DNA from: Clostridiales bacterium
GTDB taxonomy: Bacteria > Bacillota > Clostridia > Christensenellales > CAG-138
Length of the DNA: 64,000 bases
Assembly (NCBI GenBank): GCA_004557245.1
Contig: SFEL01000001.1
Coordinates: forward strand, 1 to 64,000
Reading direction: 5' to 3'
Made by a program: the position numbers and the translations under genes. Positions 44,556-51,793 of this stretch are shown piece after piece. Every line of letters starts with the position of its first letter. Position 1 is the stretch's first letter. A model generated the notes under the pieces. The model was not told the DNA's origin and ran no database searches. It worked only from the letters and a program-made list of their open reading frames with translations.

Positions 44556-45509
44556 TTATCCTCCTATACGGTTCATGTCGCGGGCAGACCCGGATCTGTC
44601 AGAATAGGAAAGGGCGCAGTGGCGCTCCGGCTTGCGGGATACGGCAAATTCTATCCGCTCCTTCAGCGCATCGCCGTGAAGTCCCCTTAGGGGTATCTCC
44701 TCGGCAGAGTGCAGGCAGGGCTTGAGGCAGCCGTCCGCCGTAAGCCTCAGCCTGTTGCAGCCGGAGCAAAAGTGGTCGCTGAGGGGGCTTATCAGCCCTA
44801 CCGTGCCCTTTGCGCCAGGCAGCCTGTAAAGCCGGGCTACGCCGCCGTCGCTCTGAACGGGCTCAAGCTCCGGAACTCTCTCCAGAACGGTGCGCATGGG
44901 CAAATACGCTTCCCTGTCAAATGGGTAAGTATGGCCAATGGGCATGAGCTCTATGAAGCGCACCTGATAGGACTTTTGCTTGGTAAGCTCCACAAGGCGG
45001 GGTATCTCGCAGTCGTTAAAGCCGCCTATGAGAACTGTGTTCAGCTTGATATTTGTAAAGCCGGCCTCCTCCGCGGCGGCTATGCCGGCGAGGGCGTCGT
45101 CAAGGCTGCCTATCCTGGTTATTTGATGATACTTATCGGGATCCAGAGTGTCGAGGCTTATGTTCAACCGCATTAATCCTGCGGCCTTAAGCTCCCTTGC
45201 CATCTCCGGCAGCAGCAGGCCGTTGGTGGTCATGGCAAAATCCTCCACTCCGGAAAGCCCGCTTATGCTGCGGCAAAGTTCGATTACGCCCTTCCGCACC
45301 AGAGGCTCGCCCCCTGTAAGGCGTACCTTGCTGAAGCCCATTTCTACGGCGGTCCGGATTATCTCATATATATCCTCGAGGCTGAGGATATCCCTGTGGG
45401 ATTTTTTGTCAATGCCCTTTTCCGGCATGCAGTAGCGGCAGCGCAGATTGCACCTGTCCGTCAAGGATACGCGAAGATAGTTGATATTGCGGCCAAAACT
45501 GTCTGTCAT
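44556..45509 (-). CDS. moaA: GTP 3',8-cyclase MoaA (radical SAM)
   Basis: This 317-residue enzyme starts molybdenum cofactor synthesis. The N-terminal radical-SAM cluster motif C-N-L-R-C-R-Y-C (Cys 18, 22, 25) is followed by T-G-G-E-P-L-V-R, T-T-N-G-L-L and a second cluster C-S-G-C-N-R-L-R (about 255-262) with a later Cys. The product is a cyclic GTP derivative used by MoaC. It heads the minus-strand operon. Confidence 0.95.
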   Translation of the reverse strand: MTDSFGRNINYLRVSLTDRCNLRCRYCMPEKGIDKKSHRDILSLEDIYEIIRTAVEMGFSKVRLTGGEPLVRKGVIELCRSISGLSGVEDFAMTTNGLLLPEMARELKAAGLMRLNISLDTLDPDKYHQITRIGSLDDALAGIAAAEEAGFTNIKLNTVLIGGFNDCEIPRLVELTKQKSYQVRFIELMPIGHTYPFDREAYLPMRTVLERVPELEPVQSDGGVARLYRLPGAKGTVGLISPLSDHFCSGCNRLRLTADGCLKPCLHSAEEIPLRGLHGDALKERIEFAVSRKPERHCALSYSDRSGSARDMNRIGG

Positions 45510-45578
45510 TCAGGCACCCCGGAGATTATTATTATATTCAATTGTAGCACGGCCCATCGTCGAATACAACCGATATAC

Positions 45579-45607
45579 TTGCAAATCCCAAACGCTTGGT
45601 GTATAAT
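45579..45607 (+). promoter_or_regulatory. Promoter of the moeA-like gene
   Basis: TTGCAA (45579-45584), a 17-nt spacer and TATAAT (45602-45607), about 60 nt upstream of the ATG. Confidence 0.78.
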
Positions 45608-45667
45608 TTGATTATGCGTTATTTATAGGTGAGAATAACGAAAACACGATATCAGAGGAAGAAACAC

Positions 45668-46693
45668 ATGAAGCTTGTCAGAACAGAGGACGCCGTGGGC
45701 TGCGTGCTGTGCCACGACATAACCCGGATAATAAAAGGAGTTACAAAGGACGCGGTGTTCCGCAAGGGACACATAGTCCGACAAGAAGATATACCCGTGC
45801 TGCTCAGCGTAGGCAAGGAGCACCTCTACGTATGGGAGAGCGACGAAAACACCCTGCATGAAAACGACGCGGCGGAGATACTCCGGGATATATGTATGGG
45901 GGAAAATATGCACCCCACGAAGCCCAAAGAGGGCAAGATAGAGCTGATAGCGGATATAGACGGGCTGTTCATGGCGGATCTCCAAAAGCTCAGGGCGGTG
46001 AATTCCTTAGGCCGCATGATGATAGCCACACGCTCCTCAGGCTTTCCGGTAAAGGCGGGAGATAAGCTCTGCGGCACCAGAATAATACCACTCGTAATAG
46101 AAAAGCAGGCAATGGAGCAGGCGAAAGCCGCGGCGGGCGACAAGCCCATACTCCGCCTTCTGCCCATAAAACCCAAGAAATACGGCGTGGTTACTACCGG
46201 CAGTGAGGTGCTGAAGGGCATAATACAGGACACGTTCACTCCGGTTATAAATGAAAAAATGGGGGAATACGGCTGTCACATGATAGCCCACTCCACACCG
46301 GGCGATGACGACAGGGCTATTACCGCCGCCATAAAGCAGATGATAGCGGATGGGGCCGAGATGGTCATATGCACCGGGGGTATGAGCGTGGATCCGGACG
46401 ACAGGACGCCTCTCGCCATACGCAACAGCGGCGGACGCGTTGTAACATACGGCGCGCCGGTGCTGCCCGGAGCAATGTTTCTGCTTTCATACAATGAAAA
46501 CGGAATACCGGTATGCGGCCTTCCGGGATGTGTGATGTACGCCAAACGCACCATATTTGACATAGTGCTGCCCTATCTCCTCGCGGATGAGCCGGTGACG
46601 GCGGAGCTGCTCAGCGGCCTCGGCAACGGCGGCCTCTGCCTCAACTGCAAGGTCTGTCACTATCCCAACTGCGGCTTCGGTAAGGGCGTATGA
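45668..46693 (+). CDS. MoeA-like molybdopterin-binding protein
   Basis: This 341-residue protein begins with V-R-T-E-D-A-V-G-C-V-L-C-H-D-I and an early K-G-H-I-V...E-D-I-P, as in the N-part of MoeA relatives. A MoCF-binding domain (about 170-320) with T-T-G-S-E-V, C-T-G-G-M-S-V-D-P-D-D and G-L-P-G-C-V-M-Y follows. The C-terminus has a Cys-rich tail (C-L-N-C-K-V-C-H-Y-P-N-C). This short, Clostridial type often accompanies molybdenum hydroxylase genes and may act in metal insertion. The start at 45668 follows AGAGGAAG. Confidence 0.85.
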   Translation: MKLVRTEDAVGCVLCHDITRIIKGVTKDAVFRKGHIVRQEDIPVLLSVGKEHLYVWESDENTLHENDAAEILRDICMGENMHPTKPKEGKIELIADIDGLFMADLQKLRAVNSLGRMMIATRSSGFPVKAGDKLCGTRIIPLVIEKQAMEQAKAAAGDKPILRLLPIKPKKYGVVTTGSEVLKGIIQDTFTPVINEKMGEYGCHMIAHSTPGDDDRAITAAIKQMIADGAEMVICTGGMSVDPDDRTPLAIRNSGGRVVTYGAPVLPGAMFLLSYNENGIPVCGLPGCVMYAKRTIFDIVLPYLLADEPVTAELLSGLGNGGLCLNCKVCHYPNCGFGKGV

Positions 46694-46757
46694 TCCGGAT
46701 ACGGAAGCGAAAGTGTTTGGTATATACTTTATTTAAAGACAAAAGGAGAAATAAGAA

Positions 46758-47621
46758 ATGAAGAAGCTTTTTGCAATGCTGATGGCCGCCGTAATGGTGC
46801 TCAGCCTTACCGCCTGCGCCGCCCCCCCAGCCGAACCCGCCCCCACCGAGGAGCTCGCCGCCGAGACTGTTCTTGAGGCAGAGCCATTAGAGCTGATAGT
46901 ATTCGCCGCCGCCTCAATGACGGAGACCATGAACCAGATCGCAGAAATGTATAAGGCCGTGGCTCCAAACGTGACGTTGATCTATAACTTCGATTCTTCC
47001 GGAACCCTGAAGACCCAGATACAGGAAGGCGCCGAGTGTGATCTGTTCATTTCTGCCGGCCAGAAGCAGATGAATCAGCTGGATATTACTGCCGATCCCG
47101 AAGTGAATACCGACAAGCTGGACTTCGTGCTTGAGGGCACCCGCGTAAACCTGCTTGAGAACAGGGTCACTCTGTGCGTACCCGAGGGCAACCCCAAGGA
47201 CATCAAGAGCTTTGACGACCTGGCCGATAAGCTGAAGGAGGGCTCTGTTCTTATGGCGATGGGCAACAGCGACGTTCCCGTTGGCCAGTACACCCAAAAG
47301 ATACTCGCTTTCTACGGCCTTGACGAAGGGAAGCTGGCCAAGGACGGCGTTATCACCTACGGCACCAACGTAAAGGAAGTCACTACTCAGGTAACGGAAG
47401 CTTCCGTCGACTGCGGCGTTGTATACTGCACCGATGCCTTCAGCGCAGGACTCACTCCCGTGGATTACGCCACAAAGGAAATGTGCGGCCAGGTCATCTA
47501 TCCCGCCGCCGTTCTGAATATCAGCAAGAATCATGAGGCCGCCAAGGAGTTCCTGGCATACCTCCAGACAGAGGACGCCATGAAGGTATTCGAGGCCGTG
47601 GGCTTCGCGCCTTTGGCGTAA
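46758..47621 (+). CDS. modA: Molybdate-binding lipoprotein ModA
   Basis: This 287-residue lipoprotein has a signal with L-T-A-C (Cys 20), a Pro/Ala/Glu linker and a periplasmic-binding fold: V-F-A-A-A-S-M-T, F-D-S-S-G-T-L, C-D-L-F-I-S-A and D-C-G-V-V-Y. These are molybdate/tungstate-binding landmarks. It delivers the oxyanion to ModBC. It starts after AAAAGGAG and abuts modB. Selectivity between molybdate and tungstate cannot be read. Confidence 0.93.
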   Translation: MKKLFAMLMAAVMVLSLTACAAPPAEPAPTEELAAETVLEAEPLELIVFAAASMTETMNQIAEMYKAVAPNVTLIYNFDSSGTLKTQIQEGAECDLFISAGQKQMNQLDITADPEVNTDKLDFVLEGTRVNLLENRVTLCVPEGNPKDIKSFDDLADKLKEGSVLMAMGNSDVPVGQYTQKILAFYGLDEGKLAKDGVITYGTNVKEVTTQVTEASVDCGVVYCTDAFSAGLTPVDYATKEMCGQVIYPAAVLNISKNHEAAKEFLAYLQTEDAMKVFEAVGFAPLA

Positions 47622-47624
47622 GCT

Positions 47625-48290
47625 ATGGATTGGTATCCGCTTTACAATTCCCTTAGGATAGCCGCAATAAGCTGCGCGCTGGTGTTTTTTGCGGGCATTT
47701 TTGCAGCTTATTACGTGGCAAGGCTTCCCCGCGCCGTAAAGGGCATACTGGATGTCATACTGACTCTGCCAATGGTGCTGCCGCCTACGGTAGTGGGTTA
47801 TTTCATACTTCTGGTCTTTGGTGCCAAACGTCCCCTGGGCATATTCCTTGCCCAGTACGGCATCAAGTTCGTAATGACGTGGTACGGCGGCGTACTGGCT
47901 GCTGCGGTTGTGGCATTTCCGCTCATGTATCGCACAGCCAGGGGAGCCTTCGAGAGCTTTGACGATACCCTGGCATACTCCGGACAGACCCTCGGCCTTT
48001 CAAATACATACATATTCTGGCACATACGCATGCCCTACTGCCGTCAGGGCATATTGGCGGGCACGGTGCTGGCCTTTGCGCGGGCGCTGGGCGAATATGG
48101 CGCAACAAGCATGCTCATAGGCTACACCCCCGGCCGCACCGCCACCATATCCACCACGGTTTACCAGCTGTGGCGGACGAATGACGAGGCGGGGGCCTTC
48201 TTCTGGGTTATGGTGAACCTCGGCATATCCGCCGTGGTGCTGCTCATAGTCAACATGCTGGAGCGCAGAACCAAGGGAGGCAGAGCATGA
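47625..48290 (+). CDS. modB: Molybdate ABC transporter permease ModB
   Basis: This 221-residue permease has five to six membrane segments, L-P-M-V-L-P-P-T-V-V-G-Y in the second and the ModB coupling loop R-A-L-G-E-Y-G-A-T. It lies 3 nt after modA and overlaps modC by 4 nt (ATGA). Confidence 0.94.
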   Translation: MDWYPLYNSLRIAAISCALVFFAGIFAAYYVARLPRAVKGILDVILTLPMVLPPTVVGYFILLVFGAKRPLGIFLAQYGIKFVMTWYGGVLAAAVVAFPLMYRTARGAFESFDDTLAYSGQTLGLSNTYIFWHIRMPYCRQGILAGTVLAFARALGEYGATSMLIGYTPGRTATISTTVYQLWRTNDEAGAFFWVMVNLGISAVVLLIVNMLERRTKGGRA

Positions 48291-49330
48291 GCCTTATAGT
48301 TGACATAAAAAAGCGGCTTGGTTCCTTCAGCCTTTCCGCACAGCTGGAAGCGGGGGAGGGAGTCACGGGCATACTGGGCTCCTCCGGCTGCGGCAAGAGC
48401 ATGACACTTAAGTGCGTCGCAGGCATAGAACGGCCGGACAGCGGGCATATAGAGCTGGACGGCGTGGTACTCTACGACAGCAGAAAGCGCATAGATCTTC
48501 ACCCCCAGCAGCGCAGGGTGGGTTATCTTTTTCAAAATTACGCCCTGTTTCCCAATATGACTCTCAGGCAGAATATACTTTGCGGCCTCAAAAACCAGCC
48601 TGATAAGGCTCAGCGGGTAAAAGAGGCGGACGATATGATAGCCATGATGGGCCTTCAGGGGCTGGAAAAGCACAGGCCATACCAGCTTTCGGGCGGCCAG
48701 CAGCAGCGGGCGGCGCTGGGCAGGATACTGGTGAACAAGCCAAAGCTTCTGATGCTGGACGAGCCATTTTCGGCGTTGGATACATATCTTAGGGAGCGGC
48801 TTCAGGCGGAGATGCGGGAGCTGCTGAAAAATTACGGCGGCCCGGTCCTGTTGGTGACACACAGCAGGGACGAGGCATACAGGCTTTGCCGTAGTATCGC
48901 TGTGATGGATAAAGGAAGTACGACCCCCCCGCGCCCAACAAAGGAGCTTTTCGAGGATCCGCATACCGTAGCCGCCGCAAGCCTTACCGGCTGCAAAAAC
49001 ATATCAAAGGCGGAAAAACGGGGAGAGCACCAGCTTTATGCCGTAGACTGGGGAGTTACCCTCACTGCCTCCGCCCAGCTGCATGACGGACTTTGTGCCG
49101 TAGGAGTGCGGGCGCACGACATACTTGAGGAGGAACGCCATAACAGGTATGCCATAGTCTGCGGGCAGCCCATAGAGGACCCATTCGAGCTGACACAGCC
49201 CTTCACGTTCGCGTGCCAGGGGGACAAAAAAATGCCCCTTTGGGTAAAGCTGCAAAGGCACGAGCCGTATAGCGCCCCAAAGGAAGTGGGCATAGCGCCG
49301 GATAAGGTGCTGCCGCTGTACGAAAAATAA
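48287..49330 (+). CDS. modC: Molybdate ABC transporter ATP-binding protein ModC
   Basis: This 347-residue ATPase has Walker A G-S-S-G-C-G-K-S (about 31-38), signature L-S-G-G-Q-Q-Q-R and Walker B L-L-M-L-D-E-P-F-S-A-L-D. A C-terminal region (about 235-345) has H-D-I-L-E and could be a divergent oxyanion-binding extension. Together with ModA and ModB it completes molybdate uptake for the cofactor genes on the other side. Confidence 0.92.
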   Translation: MSLIVDIKKRLGSFSLSAQLEAGEGVTGILGSSGCGKSMTLKCVAGIERPDSGHIELDGVVLYDSRKRIDLHPQQRRVGYLFQNYALFPNMTLRQNILCGLKNQPDKAQRVKEADDMIAMMGLQGLEKHRPYQLSGGQQQRAALGRILVNKPKLLMLDEPFSALDTYLRERLQAEMRELLKNYGGPVLLVTHSRDEAYRLCRSIAVMDKGSTTPPRPTKELFEDPHTVAAASLTGCKNISKAEKRGEHQLYAVDWGVTLTASAQLHDGLCAVGVRAHDILEEERHNRYAIVCGQPIEDPFELTQPFTFACQGDKKMPLWVKLQRHEPYSAPKEVGIAPDKVLPLYEK

Positions 49331-49343
49331 AGGTGAATAAAAA

Positions 49344-49376
49344 ACAAAGGCCCGGTGGACTAAGCCGGGCCCTTGT
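49344..49376 (+). promoter_or_regulatory. Hairpin of tandem unit 1 (loop TGGACTAAG)
   Basis: A 12-nt arm (49344-49355) pairs with 49365-49376, with one A-C mismatch, around the 9-nt loop TGGACTAAG. CTTT and the ribosome-binding site AGGGGGAG follow. Compared with unit 2, three stem pairs have changed on both strands while the loop is identical, which argues for a selected RNA structure. Confidence 0.65.
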
Positions 49377-49395
49377 CTTTAGGGGGAGAAATCTT

Positions 49396-49494
49396 ATGGA
49401 TGGAGTTATTATCTTGCAGCGGTTTCCCTTCTGCGATTATTATAATACACGAAGATTGCGGCGGAAAAATGCAGAATTCATGTACGATCGGTAA
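49396..49494 (+). pseudogene. Frameshifted copy of the tiny Cys-containing protein (unit 1)
   Basis: The frame from ATG 49396 reads M-D-G-V-I-I then leaves the family frame and stops at 49494 (32 codons). Removing one T in ATCTTGC (49411-49417) restores M-D-G-V-I-I-C-S-G-F-P-S, and farther on D-C-G-G-K-M-Q and C-T-I-G-K-V. These align with unit 2. Even so, the restored frame lacks the matching stop. It is a decaying duplicate, unless recoding occurs. Confidence 0.6.
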
Positions 49495-49536
49495 AGTAAC
49501 TATTAACAAACCGTGTACAAAACAGAAAATCAAAAA

Positions 49537-49569
49537 ACAAAAAGCCGGTGGACTAAGCCGGCTTTTTGT
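49537..49569 (+). promoter_or_regulatory. Hairpin of tandem unit 2 (loop TGGACTAAG)
   Basis: A perfect 12-bp stem (49537-49548 with 49558-49569) carries the same 9-nt loop as unit 1 and is followed by TTTT and the AGGGGGAG ribosome-binding site (49574-49581). It looks like an intrinsic terminator, but it is placed as a leader 20 nt before a start codon. Confidence 0.65.
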
Positions 49570-49589
49570 TTTTAGGGGGAGAAATCTTT

Positions 49590-49709
49590 ATGGATGGAGT
49601 TACTATCTGCAAGTTCTTTCCTTCTGTGATTGATATATTACCAGCAAAATGTGGCGAGAAAATGCAGATTAAGTGTACAATCGGTAAAGTAAGTATTAAA
49701 AAAGATTGA
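49590..49709 (+). CDS. Tiny Cys-containing protein (unit 2), unknown function
   Basis: This 39-residue frame is preceded by AGGGGGAG at 8-nt spacing. The protein starts M-D-G-V-T-I-C-K-F-F-P-S, with later C-G-E-K-M-Q and C-T-I-G-K-V-S-I. The three Cys (7, 21, 29) and the positions between them are conserved in the frameshifted unit 1, though the nucleotides have diverged. This supports past selection at protein level. No signal peptide or membrane segment is seen. A metal-binding or redox peptide is one possibility. It is more AT-rich than its neighbours. Confidence 0.55.
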   Translation: MDGVTICKFFPSVIDILPAKCGEKMQIKCTIGKVSIKKD

Positions 49710-49710
49710 A

Positions 49711-49729
49711 TAGGGCTTTTGGCCCTTTT
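49711..49729 (+). terminator. Terminator after tandem unit 2
   Basis: AGGGC-TTTTG-GCCCT followed by TTT, 2 nt after the unit 2 stop. Confidence 0.6.
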
Positions 49730-50084
49730 ACTTCAATATAGCCTCTTTTACGGCGCCGGCAAGCTCGGCGGGCGTTCCGCCCCGGGCTGCATTTATGCCA
49801 AGCGCTTCCGCCCAGCTCACATTTTTGATGACGGCGGCCGGGAAGCCCCCTAACAGCCTGTTCCTATACTCCTGCTCCTGAGCCATGAACCGCTCAAAGT
49901 CGTCCACCCTTATGAGCCGCAGGGCGATCCCCTGGACGGCGAGGTACATGGCGGCCTTCCTGGCAAGCTCCTCATGGGCAGCGTCAAAAAGCAGCGCCCC
50001 GTCGCGCAGGCCCTTGTGTGGGTCGGCTATGATGTACGCCCCCTTGTGCATGTCTTCCTTTGGTGTAACGTAGCAGCTGTCCAT
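49728..50084 (-). CDS. Hypothetical protein next to gdhA
   Basis: This 118-residue protein has no recognised family. It begins M-D-S-C-Y-V-T-P-K-E-D-M-H and contains A-Y-I-I-A-D-P-H-K-G-L-R-D-G. A helical C-terminal half follows with R-N-R-L-L-G-G-F-P-A-A. It has no membrane segment. The start is set at 50084 because AGGAGG lies 4 nt upstream; a longer frame would run into the gdhA terminator. It lies downstream of gdhA on the same strand but beyond its terminator. Confidence 0.65.
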   Translation of the reverse strand: MDSCYVTPKEDMHKGAYIIADPHKGLRDGALLFDAAHEELARKAAMYLAVQGIALRLIRVDDFERFMAQEQEYRNRLLGGFPAAVIKNVSWAEALGINAARGGTPAELAGAVKEAILK

Positions 50085-50109
50085 AAATCCTCCTAAAGGT
50101 GAAATGCGT

Positions 50110-50146
50110 AAAAAAATCGGAGAAGCGGTTTCCCGCTTCTCCGAAA
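50110..50146 (-). terminator. Terminator after gdhA
   Basis: On the minus strand CGGAGAAGCGG...CCGCTTCTCCG (11 bp) is followed by ATTTTTTT. Confidence 0.88.
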
Positions 50147-50160
50147 AGCTAAGCTTTAAA

Positions 50161-51507
50161 TCAGACAAGGCCCTGAGCCATCATGGCGTCTGCAACCTTC
50201 TTGAAGCCGGCGATGTTGGCGCCTGCTACCAGGTTGTAGCCCAGACCGCACTCTTCAGCTGCCTTGGCGGAGGCGGCATGAATGTTGGTCATGATGTGAT
50301 GGAGCTGGGAATCAACTTCCTCGGCCTTCCATGCGAGACGCTCGGAGTTCTGGCTCATTTCCAGACCGGAGGTGGCTACGCCGCCGGCGTTGACGGCCTT
50401 GGAGGGAGCTACTACGAGGCCCTTGCCCATAAGGAAGAACAGAGCTTCGTTGGTGGTGGGCATATTGGCAACTTCGATGTAGTACTTGGTGCCGTTGGCA
50501 AGGATCTGCTCAGCTTCAGGCATACCGATCTCGTTCTGATATGCGCAGGGCATGCAGATGTCGCCCTTGACTTCCCAGGCCTTCTTGCCGGGAACGAACT
50601 TTACGCCGAACTTGTCGGCATAGTCCTGAGCCTTGTTGCGGCCGGAAGCACGCATCTCCAGCATGTAGTCCAGCTTTTCCTGAGTGCAGATGCCGTCGGG
50701 ATCGTAGCAGTAGCCGTCGGGGCCGGACAGGGTAACGACCTTTGCGCCCAGCTGAGCAGCCTTGGTGGCTACGCCCCAGGCAACGTTGCCGAAGCCGGAC
50801 ATGACGATGGTCTTGCCCTCGATGGTGTCATGCTCATGCTTGAGGACTTCACATACGTAGTAGATAGCGCCGAAACCGGTAGCTTCGGGACGGATCAGGG
50901 AGCCGCCGTAGCTGAGGCCCTTGCCGGTGAGAACGCCGTTCTCATAAGCGCCGCGAATGCGCTTATACTGGCCGAACAGATAGCCGATCTCGCGGCCGCC
51001 TACGCCGATATCGCCGGCGGGAACGTCAATGCTGGGGCCAATGTGACGATAGAGCTCGGTCATGAAGGCCTGGCAGAAACGCATGATTTCTGCATCGCTC
51101 TTGCCGTTGGGATCGAAATCGGAACCGCCCTTACCGCCGCCCATGGGCAGAGAGGTCAGGCTGTTTTTGAAGGTCTGCTCGAAGCCGAGGAACTTCATAA
51201 CGGACAGATTTACGTGGGAAGCGAAGCGCAGGCCGCCCTTGTAGGGGCCGATGGCGCTGTTGAACTGTACGCGGTAGCCGCGGTTTACGTTTACCTTACC
51301 GGCATCGTCTACCCAAACAACGCGGAACTCGATAGTGCGCTCGGGCTCTACGAGGCGCTCAAGAAGGGCTGCCTTCTCGTATTCGGGGTGCTGCTCGATA
51401 ACGGTTTCAAGAGAACGCAGAACTTCTTCTACGGTCTGAATGAATTCTTTCTCGTTACCGTCGCGCTTTTTGCACTTTTCGATTACGGACTCGATGTAAG
51501 CGTTCAT
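50161..51507 (-). CDS. gdhA: Glutamate dehydrogenase, NADP-type
   Basis: This 448-residue enzyme interconverts glutamate and 2-oxoglutarate plus ammonia. It has K-G-G-L-R-F (about 90-95), the catalytic-Lys region L-P-M-G-G-G-K-G-G-S-D-F, V-P-A-G-D-I-G-V-G-G-R-E, and the Rossmann G-F-G-N-V-A-W-G. The length and D-I-G-V-G-G-R-E form are those of hexameric NADP-linked enzymes. It has its own promoter and terminator and lies near glnA, forming the ammonia-assimilation pair. Confidence 0.95.
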   Translation of the reverse strand: MNAYIESVIEKCKKRDGNEKEFIQTVEEVLRSLETVIEQHPEYEKAALLERLVEPERTIEFRVVWVDDAGKVNVNRGYRVQFNSAIGPYKGGLRFASHVNLSVMKFLGFEQTFKNSLTSLPMGGGKGGSDFDPNGKSDAEIMRFCQAFMTELYRHIGPSIDVPAGDIGVGGREIGYLFGQYKRIRGAYENGVLTGKGLSYGGSLIRPEATGFGAIYYVCEVLKHEHDTIEGKTIVMSGFGNVAWGVATKAAQLGAKVVTLSGPDGYCYDPDGICTQEKLDYMLEMRASGRNKAQDYADKFGVKFVPGKKAWEVKGDICMPCAYQNEIGMPEAEQILANGTKYYIEVANMPTTNEALFFLMGKGLVVAPSKAVNAGGVATSGLEMSQNSERLAWKAEEVDSQLHHIMTNIHAASAKAAEECGLGYNLVAGANIAGFKKVADAMMAQGLV

Positions 51508-51625
51508 TAAATTGTTACCTCCACGATTTATAAATATTGCTTATTTGCCCTGCGCCTGAGCAGGGAAATTTATGTTTTAAAATGAGCACAATAAAGCTGG
51601 CGGACATCTTCCTCCACCTGACCTT

Positions 51626-51654
51626 ATAATAATTCTCATAATCCCGAATGTCAA
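51626..51654 (-). promoter_or_regulatory. Promoter of gdhA
   Basis: On the minus strand, TTGACA (51649-51654), a 17-nt spacer and TATTAT (51626-51631). The leader of about 110 nt contains a small CCCTG/CAGGG hairpin. Nothing else was seen between 51508 and 51730. Confidence 0.75.
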
Positions 51655-51738
51655 CATTATAAAGTAACAAATCGACGCAATATATACAAAATAATTAAGC
51701 TTTTGCCGTTAAAAAAATCACATGTGCGCCAAAGAAAA

Positions 51739-51779
51739 ACAGTGTTCTTCCAGCGAAAAAACGCATGGAAGGACACTGT
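51739..51779 (-). terminator. Terminator after glnA
   Basis: On the minus strand ACAGTGTCCTTCCATGCG and CGCTGGAAGAACACTGT pair with a few mismatches around a T6 loop and are followed by TTTTCTTT. Confidence 0.8.
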
Positions 51780-51793
51780 AATATCCGCTGCGA

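Noticed and set aside
49373..49633. An 86-codon frame running through both tandem hairpins
   Set aside because: It begins in the loop-side sequence without a ribosome-binding site and reads through hairpin 2; it contains the restored reading frame of unit 1 only by chance of the indel.
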